A stretch of DNA of 64,000 nt, from positions 9,220,079-9,284,078 of the forward strand of contig CM039126.1 in assembly GCA_022036555.1 (NCBI GenBank), given 5' to 3'. The notes beneath the pieces are model-generated. The model was given only the letters and a program-made list of their open reading frames with translations, was not told the origin of the DNA and did no database searches. A program made the translations under genes and the position numbers. Source of the DNA: Microstegium vimineum. Its lineage: Eukaryota > Streptophyta > Magnoliopsida > Poales > Poaceae. Position 1 is the stretch's first letter, and every line of letters starts with the position of its first letter. Shown piece after piece: positions 1 through 13,800 of the stretch.

Positions 1-2217
1 TTACTATTTATATTATGTCTCATCTTCTCTCCTTCTCAACCACAAATCTTACTTTCACTAGCTGGATGTCACAACAAAATCTATAAGTTAATCTTCACTA
101 AACACGATTGTAAAACACAATTTTCAAAATTTCTCCGACAATAAGAAACACCTTACCATAGGTTATGTATACTCAAATCATTGTTGATAATAATAGATTA
201 GATAGATTCCATTTTATAGAAATTTAACCACCTACGATACTATGCAAAATAATAAAATGACCCTAAATTTGCATATAAATTAACCGCACAAGTTATAGTG
301 GAAGTTAATCTAAAATAAACCACGTTAAATTCTTATATGAATCACCAACTATGTACCATGCTGAATTTACATCTACATTCCCCCCGCACTGTCACTATGA
401 AAGAAATCTAAACCAACCTATTTAAATTACCCACCATGTCATTAACATTATTATAACCGGTTTCCTAAGACCATGATAGATGAACATCTAAATTATGGGA
501 CATGCTATATTACAGGTGTCTGAAATATATATTTTGTACAGGCAGTAGTTAGTAGCCTTTAGATTAACATCAATCCAAACAAGAGTACACGAATCCTGAA
601 GAATGAATGACAGAAACCATATCGCCTGAAGAGAACCTAAATATCAGGCGTCTGACATATAGGAATGGTGCTAAATTATACACATTGTTAAATAAACCAA
701 AATAATGCATGTAAATTGAATTCTAAATTTCTAACATCTCTGTGATACAGAATATTAGCCTACTTATTAACCAAAAAAAACATAATCTGAACAGGGCTAA
801 AAAAGTCGTAAATTTGTTTCTAAAAATTCACTGCTACTATTATTAATAAAAAAGATCCTTCTAAAAGTAAGCACACATGTGGTGTGCCGCCATGTATACC
901 AGGTACATACACGACTGATAAATATATATACAATCTGTACTGTACTGTACATGTAGCAGTCATGACCCATGTGTTCGTGTGCTACAATATAAAAGGACAG
1001 TATATTATGTAAGTTGTTATTTAGATAAATCTGTGCATTAAACTCAAACAATATAACATGCCTACGTTTGTATGGTTTAGTTTGTAATTGTAATCAATCT
1101 AATTTAAAAAAAAACACACACACACACACACACACAATTATAGCATCGAAACCACTGCTAAAGCCACGTACAGTACTGTAGCTTCGCCGTCGGAAGCCCG
1201 TTCATATCGCTGCTGTCCAGCCGCTTCCCTTCACCTGCTCCAAGCCGGGCGAGCCGGCGAGCCGCACCGCTCAGTATAGACACCATTTCCTGGCCAGAGC
1301 TTTTACCCTGGTGGTGCAGGAACAGTTAGAGCGCAACACTCGGCCACCGGGCTAGTATGAACGAGCCATGACACGCACAGGACGCCGACGGGGGATTTTG
1401 AGCTGTGTCGCCTGAATGCCAGATGCTGATGGGCATGCAAAGCAAGCAAGATGTTTCCCTCGTGCTGCCCCGCCTCGTCTCGCCAGCCTTGCGCACGGGT
1501 CACGACCGCCGATGCTGCGGTGCGGGCGTGCCGTGGCCTGGGACTGGGAGTCTGGCCCCCGGTTATTCCCGGCCCAGTCCCATCGCCGGAACTGAATGGC
1601 TGTACAGTGCCACACATGACACACCTCAGCACTGACAGTGACAGCAAAGCACCACCACTTGGCTGCCGCCGCTGCTGCTCTAATAGAGTACTACCATTAC
1701 CATAGTGTATAAAACTTTCACAGAAAAAAAAAAAGAGGTACGAGTACTGTGCGTACGTGCAGTAGTATCGCGCTCGCGATGGGGCAGAGATTCTCCGCGG
1801 TACGAGCGCTAGTGGCATCTCTCTAGTGCCACCGCTACTCTAGTCGATACGAGTACGAGGCCACTCGGACAACCAGTCACTGCCACGGGTACTGTTCGAA
1901 TTATGGCCGCACCGGAGGCAGCCTTTCATTAAAGGATCACTCGACGCCGGCTGGACTACGCAGGCCGAGGGAGGCTCCGTCGTAACAAACTGTCCCGCTA
2001 ACGTCCAACATTCATTTTGGAGTAAAATAAAAATTCAATAAATACTATTACCTCCTAGGAAATAATAGATGATCGTGACCGTTGGATCGGAATAAATGGA
2101 CGATCCACATTTATTCCGGAGTACCGTAGCAAAAGCCTAGTATTTAATAAATTATGCCAGTGCCATTGCAACTCATCGCATGTACCTTTGAGATAGAGAC
2201 ATTATTAGGGTTTGTTT
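1..2217. other. Intergenic DNA, no gene supported
   Basis: The first ~1.1 kb is AT-rich and has stops in every frame. From about 1140 to 1700 the sequence turns GC-rich, and several overlapping open frames appear on both strands. They show no recognisable domain, and such antiparallel openness is expected from GC-rich composition alone. A short (AC)n run lies at 1114-1136. I see no exon-intron structure and no tRNA or other RNA gene. Confidence 0.6.
1114..1136. repeat. (AC)n microsatellite
   Basis: About eleven uninterrupted AC dinucleotides follow an A-run in intergenic DNA. Confidence 0.9.
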
Positions 2218-2326
2218 GGAATGCAGGATTATTTCCTGTTCCTATACTTTTTCTTGTGAAAATAAACTGATTCCTGTGAAATTCCTACGCAATTATCTAT
2301 GAAATTTCTGCGTTCCAAACAAGCCC
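2218..2326. mobile_element. Tourist-like MITE, 109 bp
   Basis: The ends are imperfect inverted repeats (GGGTTTGTTTGGAATGCAG on the left, CTGCGTTCCAAACAAGCCC on the right). They are bounded by the trinucleotide TTA at 2215-2217 and 2327-2329. Small size, TIRs and a TTA duplication are typical of PIF/Harbinger-derived Tourist MITEs. The family assignment is inferred from the ends only. Confidence 0.75.
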
Positions 2327-2329
2327 TTA

Positions 2330-5300
2330 GTATGGTATATCCCTCCATATTGTAAAAAAAAACTGTTTTAAACAAAATTTTGGTCAAATACTAGGAATAA
2401 AAATCATTAATAGTTTTTAAGATGTTTAGTTTGAAAATATGAAAACTATACGAATAAATTTGTCCTAAAATATAATTTTATAAAAATATTCATATGTTAT
2501 TTTTAAATAAATATATTTTTTTTGAATACGTAAAAGATTTACGCATCATTGTATTAAGATAGAAGAAAGTTTTTTACAATACGCTTTTAGCGCCGAACAG
2601 GGATTTACAAATATCTACGTTTACCACACCCTCCTCTTTCACTCTTAAACGACTACTCACGTAAATATTAATTTAAAGTCACAGTTTGAAGACCGTACGG
2701 TTATCAAAATGACTTCTTTGCAATACATAGGTGGTATGTGTGGAGATGACTGTACCCAATGCGTATAAAGGTTTTGTATATTTGTATGGACAAAATTGCC
2801 CCGTTTCTATTGACTCTCACACTTACTGACACATTGGGCCACTCGTCAGTTCCTTCCTCTTTCTTCTTCCTCGTCTTGTTTCTCCTTCCCACACGGGTGA
2901 GCATGGCGCTGGCTATGGCGCCCATGGTGACGAGGTCCGGCGTTAGCGCAGGCCAGGTGAGCCTCGCCGCCGTGCCGACTTTCACACGCCACACCATGCC
3001 CCAAACTCCACCCCGCGTGCTGCAGCGCCTCCATGGAACGGCATGGCCGCCGCCGCCCTTCCTGGGTAGCCCACGCTGGCCGCGACGCCACCCGCGCGCT
3101 TCCCGGCTGGCCCCTTCACAGGATGCCTCTCGGCAGCCATGGCCGATCCAAGGAAGAAGAAAGCCATTTTGCAGAAATTCTCATGTACGCGGCGACAGAG
3201 AGGAGGAGGATGATGGTCGATGACAAATATCAAGCTCGTCGTGCTGCTGCTGCTGACCGCTGTACAGCTACCACGTCGACCCATCCACATACGGAGCACA
3301 GTATATGCGTAGTGTAATTCCGTATCGATACGCCTGTCCGACTCCGACTACCCGTGTACGCCGCCGTACTCAGGTGCCCCTGATCCATCCGCTACGGTCA
3401 GGTCAGTCATTGAGGAAAAGCTTTATTTGTCATCGTACGTACGTACTACTACATGGATGATGGATCATTAGCGTACCGCATCCTACGGCCACGGCACGTT
3501 TGGCGCCACGTGACCATCCATCTATCAAGCTACGGAGTGGAGTACTAGTATTTGTTTGTTTGCTTTTTCCCGCTGCGAACGCGAAGGCCGAAGCAAAGGG
3601 GGTGAGGGGAGGTGCTGATGAATCTGAACGATGGGTGGACGGAGATACGGGTGCGCGCGGCCTGGTTTTGCGTGGGCACGGCAGCAGGCAGGTAGTACCC
3701 TTTTTCAGGCAGGGGTGGGCTGTGGGCAGCGAGCGGCCTCTGTCTATCCATTCATTACGAGAGCCAGAGCGCAGTGACGCAGAGTAGTAGTACTACCGCC
3801 GCAGTCTGTTTTGGCTCTCTTGATTTCTGTTTCTGATGAATGAATCCACAGTGTTTGGCATTGGCGGGGGTGTGGGGATGGATCATCATGCATGCATCCA
3901 CAGTGTCCGGCGCCGTGGATGGATGTTTTGTGCGTTGGCGACCTGACCTACTACTATGGAGTAGTACTAGTGGCCCTCCGTCTGTGTGGTCTCTGACACG
4001 GGACATGAGGTGCGTAACGAGAACGAACGACGCGGCCCAGCCTCCATCACATGCAGGTCCACTCCACAGCAGTCGTTCAGGTTTCCATCGCGGGCACCGC
4101 AGCCAGGCCCAGGCCAGACCGCGAGAGGCTTTCTGCAGCCACTGTGCGCACGTGCCATGCATGCTGATTGCTGGAACGATCGATCCAACGGCCGCATTGT
4201 TACCCTGCACGTACCGGAAACGTACCGCGCTGCGATTACACACGAGATGTGGTTTTGTGTCGTTCACGGTGGTGCTGGTGCTCCGCTTCCACGGCGTGCG
4301 TGGCGCTCCGGATGAGCAGGTAGTACGTGACGACGGCGTGAGGGGTGGGGGCATCCGATGGCGGTGTGGCAGGCGGCGCATGTGCTCCCCCTCTGACGTC
4401 TGCCAGTGCTGCTGCAGATGGGGGCCACGCGGCCACCCACTCTCTCGTTCGTAGCGGTCAGGTCAGGCCACGTGGTTGTGCTCTGGTTGTCATTTTTTTT
4501 TTTTTGATGCATGATTGTGATTGATTGGCTGAGTACTACAACTACGGCTACTCCATTTGACATAAAAAAAATTTAAGAAAAAGGCTAGGAGTATTATAAT
4601 GCTGCTAATCTAAGGAGGTGTCTGTCTGTCTTATGATTCGCTCAGGTAGTGACGCAGCCTTTTCCGGGGGCCATTACCATCTCGATGTACTATATTGCGA
4701 GGAAAGCAAGCAAATCCATCAGCGTGCTGCGGGCAAGCAGTGTGTACCAGGATGATTTTAAAAAGACTCGCCGGGGGGTCGTATTCCAGGGCCTAATCAT
4801 GATGCCGCTTTCGCACAAACGAACGAACGAGCCAGCACTAGCAGCACACACACGCGTACTACTGGTACCGGACCGGTACACACATATCTGGCCACGCAAA
4901 AATCCACCGGCCCGTCCCGGCCAGCACGGGAGTGGCTGCTCGTTGTGGGAACAAACCTCTTTTTCTTGAGCCAAAGCCGTGACAAGTTTCAAACTGCTGA
5001 AGTGCCGTCGTCCAGTTCGTCGCTTTGGACCGACCTGTCATGTAGGAGTATGTATACATACAGTGGTGGCTGGCGCAGCAGCCGGAGGAGGAGGAGGAGG
5101 AGTATATCGCAATAGAAAAGGTCACGTCTAGGAGCTGTGTGGGCGGACGTCGCGGACGACTTGTACCGTCACTCACGGTCACGGCACTCGGCAGGCAGCA
5201 CCAAGCGAAGCCAGCCAGCCAGCCATGCTGTGCGGCCTGCATTGCGAGCTGTTCATGGCAGCTGGCAGCATGGCGCACTGCACGCACCCACCACCGGATG

Positions 5301-6119
5301 CCCGGGGGATGATGGCCTGATCTATCTCCTCTCCTCTCAACTGTCCATCCATATCATCATCCCACTCCAGTTCTTCGGCAGTTCTCCTCGCTCGCTCTCT
5401 GGCCGGGCGCCTTGGTACTTGCAGTGCATGGAACTGCACTGGCTGGCTGGCAAAGCATGCATGGCATGAGCAGAGGAACGCAGCGACGGGTCAACTCACC
5501 CAGCCGTCTCTCGCAGCCCTACTATATTCCGTTTTGCGCGTCTCGCAGATTCGCTCGCAGGCGAGTCGCAGCAGGAGAGCCGCGGCATTCGACTCCACTA
5601 GTCGTAGCGCCATGCCATGCAGATGCAGCAGCGTGTCCGCATGCTGCTGTTTTCCCGTACGTCACATCAAGATTCACAAAACGGAAGGCGGTCAGGGCAC
5701 TAGTCCTGAGTACTAGTATTGTACAAGGCCGAGTTCATGTACTGTCCTGTACTGTCATTTTTTTATTTTCTTTCCCTGATAGTATATTCCAAGCTTTAGC
5801 GGGCGTAAATAATGGGTGTGAAAACATGATGCGTACTTATTGCATCTTGTTGGTACAACGAAGTAGTACATACTGTACAATGCAGGAGCACGCACTAGCA
5901 AACTCCTACCGTCATCGAAGCATTGTTTTTTCTCTCACAACAAAACAGACAAAAAACCAATATTATTTAGGTTACCAGCCACCCAAAACGATCAGGCTTA
6001 CGTCGGCTCCATCATCAGCACAACAGTTACCGGTACAGTACACGTCTCGTAAGGCCAAGCGCATGCGCCCGTCTCGATTAATCTGTACAAGTACGTCAGT
6101 TCATCTATAGTATACCCTA
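2330..6119. other. Intergenic DNA, no gene supported
   Basis: Bases 2340-2600 are AT-rich and begin with a Stowaway-like fragment (TCCCTCCAT near 2341) without a matching right end. Bases 2800-5700 are GC-richer and have long overlapping frames on both strands, but no domain, no credible splice-linked exon chain and no repeats. Short CGTACGTACGTA stretches recur (for example near 3435). I could not assign any function. Confidence 0.5.
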
Positions 6120-6124
6120 TCTAC

Positions 6125-7173
6125 CGCATGATTAGGTCTTCACACAGAAGCATGCGCCCCTCAGGTTCACGGCAGGGCCTGGACCTGGCCCTTCCGTGTC
6201 CGGATCGACCAGCGGAAGGTCTAGGGCGGCGACGGGGTCGGCGGCCACTGGAAAGAGGCGTGACCGATCCGGTCCTCCTCCACCGGATCTGCGATTCGTC
6301 CGGCGGTGCTGCGAGGTGGCGACTTGCTCGGGTGGCGGCCGATCTGGCACGCAACCCGGTGAGCTAGGCGACGCGGACGGCAACACCGTTCTCTCCACCG
6401 ATTGATGGATGGACGGACGGCGGCCGGCGTACCTACACCGGTGAAGGGGTCTGGCAGCGACGGGCCGATCTGGGTATCTCAGGTCTGGATCCGTCGGCTG
6501 CTGCCCCCATGTTGCCCCTTCTCGGTGCGGGTGGTGCTCCGACGATGCGGACTCGGGCGGGCGTTTGCCTCAGGTCGGGGACTTTCCCCAGGCGGCAGCT
6601 TGGGGTCGATCTGGACCCCCGGGCACCGGATGAGGATGACAGTGTTGGCACCGGCCATCTCGACAAGCCTACCAACCCGCCCTCCCACAGACCACGTCGC
6701 TCGCAGGCGTCCCGTAAATCGGTTCCGGCGTCAACATCAAAGGACATCGTGGTCCCCTATTTTTCTGCTGCCTCACTGTATCTGGTGAAGACCCTGCCGA
6801 TCATCTCCGGCATCTTCGTACGTAGGTTCGGCTTGGATGTGCCTTGCAAGATATTGGATGTTCCTTTCGTTGATGATGGCGTCTGCGAACGTCATTTACC
6901 TTCTTGAAGGCATCAACACAGGCACACCCGCTCTTAGTCATGCCTGCACTGCGGCATTTGGGACTCAGCTGCGGCGTCAAAAGCAAGCGAAGGACGCCCT
7001 CTCGTCGATTAAATAAAGAGTAGAAACATTTATCGTTTTGCTGTAATTGTCCTGGTCTATGTATAAGACTATGACTTTTCTCTCTTTTGTTTTTCTATAT
7101 CTCTTTTTGTATTTGTTGGTTGTGTACCTCCCGGATGTAGAGACCGAATATTGAATATCCTTTATAAAAAAAA
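6125..7173 (+). mobile_element. Poly(A)-tailed LINE-like fragment
   Basis: A GC-rich leader (about 6170-6730, rich in GGATCTG/GGCGGC words like those of grass LINE 5' regions) passes into a less GC-rich segment and then a T-rich tail region. It ends in TTTATAAAAAAAAAA at about 7158-7173. No reverse transcriptase or endonuclease reading frame remains, so this would be an internally deleted non-LTR element or another retroposed transcript. I could not find convincing flanking target duplications. Start and identity are uncertain. Confidence 0.4.
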
Positions 7174-10100
7174 AAGTATGCCATGTCCGTGACAACTTTC
7201 CGGTCAAGATCCGCGACCAAATTTATCCCTCTTCAAAACATACTGTAATGTACTGTACTGTACTCAACTCACTACAACTACAAGTACCAGCAGCAAGCCC
7301 CGTACAAGTACCCTAAAGTCCACAACGCCCTACACTACCTACTCTCTCGCCGCCCGTACTAGCTAGCACGAGCAGTGGTACGTGCGTGCCCTCCCAGTCC
7401 CACCATGCATGGATAAAGTCCAAAGAGAAGTTGGCGCCGAGATGCGATCCAATTCCAAAGGCCGACGACGACCATGGTTTGCCGCCTCAATGCCTGATGC
7501 CTCCGGTCCGGGGCGACCGGATCTACTAGCTCGATCAGAGGCATCTCGTGCCGCCGTGAATTTATTTGGAATGCACAAGCATAAATGGCACGTCTCATAA
7601 ATTCGCCTGTCTCTTGCCTGTAGGGTGTTGTCTCTCTCTCTCTCTCTTTTCCCCATCCGCCGAGCTGAGCTCGTGCAAAAGGGGTCAGACAGTACGTACG
7701 TACCTGGACGTACGTACAGTATACACTATACAGTATGGTAGCACCGTAGCAGTAGAAGAGTACATAGAGCTCCTCCCGTGTCCCGGTGTGTCTTGCCCTA
7801 TTTCGTTGGTTGCAGTTGCTTGCAGGCCCTGCACCTGCATGCAGCTAGCTTTGATCACGCCACGACCGAGCAAGCAGTAAAAATAAACGTAGCGCGCTGG
7901 CATGGCACGGCGGCCCCCGCTCGGAACCATGGCCGCATGGCGGTGGGTGTCGCACTGTACTGTGCATGTGCCGTGCCGGTGCAGCAGGGCGGGCATGGGC
8001 GAGCGCCGAGCGCCCGGCTCCCACAGTACCACCACGTCCACCACCATCACCACCGCCAAGGAAGCAGCAGAGCAGAACATTTCCGGTGGTGTGCCGCAGG
8101 GTAAAGGCTCGGACGGATGAATCGAGTTCTTGTTCTTGGGCGCTTCGAGTTCGATCAGCTTCCGCCACGGGGCAAAAAAAAAAGACAAGAAGAAATCGCA
8201 GTCACGCACGCACGCACGCACAGGGACCGACGAGTACAGTGCCTCACGTGGGTAGGCCGGCACAAAGGCTGTCGCACGGTTTTTTAGCAGTAAAGACGCA
8301 GTACTTGCGCAACACTGCAACTCAGGGGCGGTAACTAATGCCTGAACCGCAGAGTTGCAGTAACAGCGAGCCCAGTAAAAAAAAAAAGACGAGCCGTTGA
8401 AGCGAGCGAGAGAGCGAGCGCGGCCGCAGCGCCTTCTGTAGTCCGGTTTGTCAACGTCTCCCTATCACTGGCAGGGCCTCCCGCCGTAGCGAACGAGAGA
8501 GAGAGAGGGTCCCGGGGCGGCGAGCGGCGACAAGACGTCAAAAGGCGTCGCCAACGCCATGCCGGCCAGGGCCCCGCGCGTCGGTGGGCGGGCACACGCA
8601 AAGCGCTTCCCTTCCCCCTGCAGCAGCTGCGCTGCGCACCCGTCGCTCTCGCATCTTTTTCGCCCGGCCGTCCCCTGCGGCCCTGCCCTTCGCCGTCGGC
8701 AAAAAGACACGAGCGCCGAGCCGAGCCGACGCGGGCCTGGCGGCCTCACGGTCACGGCCGGCCGTAGGGACGTACGCCCGCTCGCCCCGCCACGGATCCG
8801 AGGGCTTTTCGTTCTGCGCGCGGGCGACACGGTCACTTGGGAGCGGCCGGGCGTCTGTCTCGCCGCGCACTCGCGGAGACGCACACCGACATGCGATGCC
8901 GCCGTGAGCATGCAATGCAATGCAATGCACTGCACTGCTCGGGCCCCGCCGGTTCTGGAGAGGCGACGCTTTTACCGTTTGTGGGCAGGTGAAAGGGAGG
9001 GCGAGCTGGAGCCTTCTTTTCCTCTGATGAGGCGCGCTCGGCATGGGGAAGCAGGCAGGCAGGTTCGCTCGCCGGCCTCGGGAAGGTCCTCTCATGCTCG
9101 CCCACATCCGTCGTGGCTGCCATAAACGGACGCTGGTAGCCTTTGTGGTAGAGGAACTCCATTTCTGTCAACCCCCCCACCCACTCACTGGTTGACGTGC
9201 TCTTCCGACTATCATGAGCGCACTATAGTATGTAGTATCGCTCTGTTCTGCGGAGTCACCGTGACTACGGCTGATTTCTCATGAGAGAAACAAAGTGTTA
9301 TATAAAAAATGCAAATTTAAATCATATTCTGGCTAATAAGCATTAGCGAACAGAGTCTAATGACAAGTGTGGAGTGAATAATACGAGCTCCCAGATATTC
9401 TATAAAACTCCGTACTGACGGCCATGAAGTTCGAAATCCTACCTGGATCCTAAATGGGCCCGCATCGGCAGTTTAGCATGCATGGTGTCACGCTGCCAAT
9501 GATCAGCGCGTACGGTACGAACAAAGACATCGCGGTATGGGGTCTCGTGCCTTTACGCAGGGAAGGAACTGGAGTACTATAGCACTGTAATTTCCAACGG
9601 CACGGCAGCACCTGTCGTCCACTCCACACTCCACAGTCCACAGTCCACTATAATAACCCCTCCTCATCGGGGGACTCCCTGATCCACCGCCACCGGCCTC
9701 CTGCCCATCCAGAAAGCGCTGCATCATTGCTGCCGCGGATACGCTGCCATCGAGCTCTGTGCAAGTGTGCATGTGCCTCTCCCTCCAAGCACTCTCTCTT
9801 CCTTTCTTTTGTTTTTTTCCCACCGGAAGCCACCACGCCGTCGCTGTTTCGCCTGTGGCGACGCTGCACGAGCTCTGGAGGGTGTGGAGGCGAATGATTT
9901 CTGCCCGACGTCAGCCTCTCTCGCCTCTCGGGACGGACCGGTATGGGCGCGCAGGAACCGTACGCTCTCTTCTCGGCTTCTCATGTGCGCACTGTAGTGG
10001 CCGGTGTCCTCGGCGTTACGACGGCCTCTATCATTGCGGCTCCGGGAGAACGGTGGATCAGGGAGAACGGCTCCGGCTTCTCATGTTCTTGTCATGATCA

Positions 10101-10827
10101 CCATATTTTTCTGTTGGCTGAGCAGCGCCCGTTTGCGACTCACAACTTGCCCAATGATCACTGTTATTTGTGTGTGTGTTTATTTTCCCGAACAAATGCA
10201 AGGAGAACGGTGCTAACGATGCAGTAGACAAATTTATGGTGAAAACTCCACAACGTATATCGACCCATTTTTGTGTACAGGCCAGGTTGCTGAGCCGTGA
10301 AGAGCCCGGTAGGCCAATAAGCGTAGCAAATTGGGCCTGAGAATGAGGGCCCAAGGCCGCCATTACTGTTTCTTTCCTTCCTTCCTTCCACGAAGCACGG
10401 CCCAAGCGACGGAAAAGAAGCCGTCGACAGCTATCAGAAGCCACGGGCCGACGCGTTCAGCCGCCTGGCTTGGCCAAATTCCCTGCCATCTTATACTTAA
10501 GTACTGCTAAAGAAACAGTCTTGACGGCAGAAACTGCAGCAGATGAGCAACCATACTCACCATAGATTTTGAGAACCTAAAACACTGACACAATCACTTG
10601 CTATGATTACTTTCTCCGAGCATGATTTTCATCGTATATATCTTCTGAGGACCCTATTACTACCATACATCTGCAACACACGTAATGTACATTACACTGT
10701 TGTATGAAGGTAACTATGCAATACAATTCATAGATTCCTCTTCACAACAAACAGATGGTTGAGGCGTTTCCAGGGGCACACACTTCCAGCGTCCACGGTG
10801 ACGAATTTGCTCTGGACTACAACAAAT
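7174..10827. other. Intergenic DNA downstream of AAPT
   Basis: No coding sequence is supported. Bases 8380-9130 are strongly GC-rich with four or more overlapping frames on both strands, which I read as compositional. A CTTTCC/CTTCC pyrimidine run lies near 10370-10390. The 3' untranslated region of the minus-strand AAPT gene should occupy roughly the last few hundred bases before 10827, but no single polyadenylation site could be chosen. Confidence 0.5.
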
Positions 10828-13800
10828 TCAAGCCTCCTTCCTAGTTATCCTGTCAGCAGTACCAGCAGCAGCGAAAAAAGTTAGTCCAAGGGTTTGCATA
10901 GGAGTTTTTTTTTTTGAACAGTAGGACCACACGGAGTTTTCCACACCTGAAGCAATAGATTCCAAGAGCATCCTTGATTTCATGCACAACCGAAACGGCA
11001 AGGTGTAGGTAAAGACCCACTGTAACAAGAAAATGGAACGGTGATATGTAAACACGGAGTGTGACCAGATAACCAAGCAGAAACATCGACATAAAAAAGG
11101 ACAATAGTCCCAGAAGATAGAGCTTAACACACTGCAGACTTTGAGATGCAAAGTTACATGCTACAAGCATGAGAATGCCACATGCGTAAATGTTGGTCTC
11201 CCTGATCATACCCAGTATAACAGCAATACAAGAAAAAAGTAAAGTTTTATGGTGCTAGTGATCCATCGCTAGGAAATGAAGAAAGACTCGACTAAATATT
11301 AGAGAATGTGCTATCTGAAACAGCACTCTATAAATCTATACGGGGTCTATAGGCCCTCAAAGCATGATACTATTGAATAGAATGGACAAACTGAATGTTA
11401 GTGCCTAGGAAAGATTCCATAGAAATGATCATAGGATGCAAGTATGAAACTGAAAATGCTCAAGTTCACCTGTATATGCACAATAAAGAAGCAGCAGCAC
11501 AAGCTCATCAACTAAAGGACTCCTGCCAGTAAGAAGATCGAGCCATTTAGTGTAAACATAAAAGAGCTGTATTTCACATGCACCAGTACTAGGTGGAATA
11601 AACACATTGAGAGCTTACCCATCGTTGATCTTTGCAATGAGAGCATTTGCAATCGGAAAACAAAGAAACACCAGAGACTGAAACAGGAGGTTTTAGTCAG
11701 CACTTAAAAAATGGCCTACACTTGGCATCTAAAGATGAGAAGACAGGACAATTCAAAGTCATACCATGAACATTCCAGATTTTAGACCTTTGGGTTCATC
11801 ACACAAATGAGCAAGTATCATTCTTCCCTGCTCATAGATGATTATTCACGTTATACGATGATGAGCAGTATTTGTAAATATAAACAAAATGAGTGATAGT
11901 GTGTTAGTATTGCACCGAATTTGTCCCTTCAGAAAACAACGTATTACTAAAGACATCATGCAATAGCTGAAGTTAAATCCAGTCTAATATGTTCTTCATT
12001 GCTTGACTCATGCATTCCAATCAAACCCGAGGCTTTTGTACATGTTGTTATTTTATATTCTGACAGATTGCATGTACTGTTATTTTATACCCTGTCAGCA
12101 GTACTAATGAGACTCAGATGACTTCTGTGTGACCTGGGTCCTGGGTAGTGGTGAGGTTGCTATTTCCAATCAACCCCACCTTACAAAACTAAACCATAAG
12201 GAACTCAGCAAATAGATTTTTTGAAGCCTAAATATAAAACTCTGTTTTTTATTGGTGCTTTATATATTACTCCTTTTCTGTTTGTGTTGGTGGCACATAT
12301 TGGGTTTCATCCCTAGCCTACATACTTGGGACAAAGCTTCGCTCTTGCCACTGTTGTTGTAGATATAAAACTCTGTTGCAATGAGCAACTATAGTAAGCT
12401 AAAGGAAAAAAGTCCAAATTACCCCCCCCCCCCCCCCCCCCCCAAAAAAGCTATTTCAGCTGGTTCAATTTACATTTTTATTTTTTGTTTCTCTGTACAA
12501 ATTGTGTCTAAGTTTAAGATATATAAGGTGATAGAGGACATATATTTTGTGCTAGAAAATACATTATTCATTTTCATCGTTATGTTTCACTTTCATACGA
12601 TATTGTGTCTCTAGGGTTAATTTGTTATTAAATTTCCTAAGCTATCAAAATAGTAGCAAAAAAACAAGATATATTTTTATAAAATAACTTATGATGTCCT
12701 CTATCACCTCACAAAATTTGATATTAAAGCTCAACTTATATGTGGAGAAACAAAAATAACAAATCCTGTTAAGAGGTAAAATAGAGCAACTGAAATAGTT
12801 GGAGAGAGTAAATTGAACCAAATGTTAGTTTAGGGGTTATCTGGACATAGGCCAAACTTGGGGAGATTATTTTGGACTTTTTCCTATGCTAGATAATCTA
12901 ATAACAAAAAACAACAGCAATGAAACTTACCACCAAATATCCAAAATTAAAGCCAGTTCCAATTACGAGCAAATGTGGTTGGTTCCTCATGATACTTGAA
13001 GGAGAAAGATAAGACCTGCATAACAAATAACAGGGACCTAAGTCTATCATATATATTTCCGAAGCTCTATCCTAAACAATAAACAATGATACATTTTCCA
13101 GTTGGCATACCAGATAGCAACTCCAGCTAACAGTGCAATAAAAGGAAGGATCTGCAGCCAATTATAAAAAACGTAAGAACACAAACGTTAATGTAACAGC
13201 ACATGCAACTTGAGACTGCCAAACACAAGATAGTTATGTAACATAAACTAAAGAGGCAATAATGTTAAAACAACAGCTGAGTTCTCACGTTGACAACTTA
13301 GATGCTCTAGGGGTCTATAAATGCTCTGGAGGGAACTAGATATCTATAGCTTTTTTAGCACTGGCAGTACATATATAAACTTCATGAAAAAAGGTTTACA
13401 CTAGTTGGAGCAAAGTTTAAAAATGTATGCAAAAAAAAATACACACTTCTTTTTAAAAAACTAACCCTTCCTTGCTTACTTGCTTAGGGCTTAGTATTTT
13501 CAAATGGATGATCACTTACTGTTTCCAAAAGCACAGTAGCAAGCCAATATACTGTTAAAATTGCATTGTTAACAAATTCTATTCGTCCACATATGGGAAA
13601 AGTCAAAATCTTACCATAGCTAATGCTAATGCCATGCTTCCTTTTCGTGTCTCAACTACCTCTTGGACATTGCTGACACTGGACAACAAAAGGATCACTT
13701 CTAAGCAAAGATTGATCATATGCAACACACTAACACAGTTACATTAATTAACTATTATCCTTGCTTCACATTGTGGTAAAATTATTGAAATCACTAGCAA

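Noticed and set aside
1303..1818. 171-residue open frame on the minus strand with others overlapping it
   Set aside because: It overlaps open frames in other phases, has no domain, and contains low-complexity text; it is explained by base composition.
2704..4563. Chain of open frames of ~100-200 residues on both strands
   Set aside because: There are no shared domains, no consistent splice-linked order and no homology I recognise.
8335..9180. Several long overlapping open frames on both strands (up to ~190 residues)
   Set aside because: The stretch is strongly GC-rich, all frames are open at once, residue composition is Arg/Pro/Ala-dominated, and no domain or exon structure was found.
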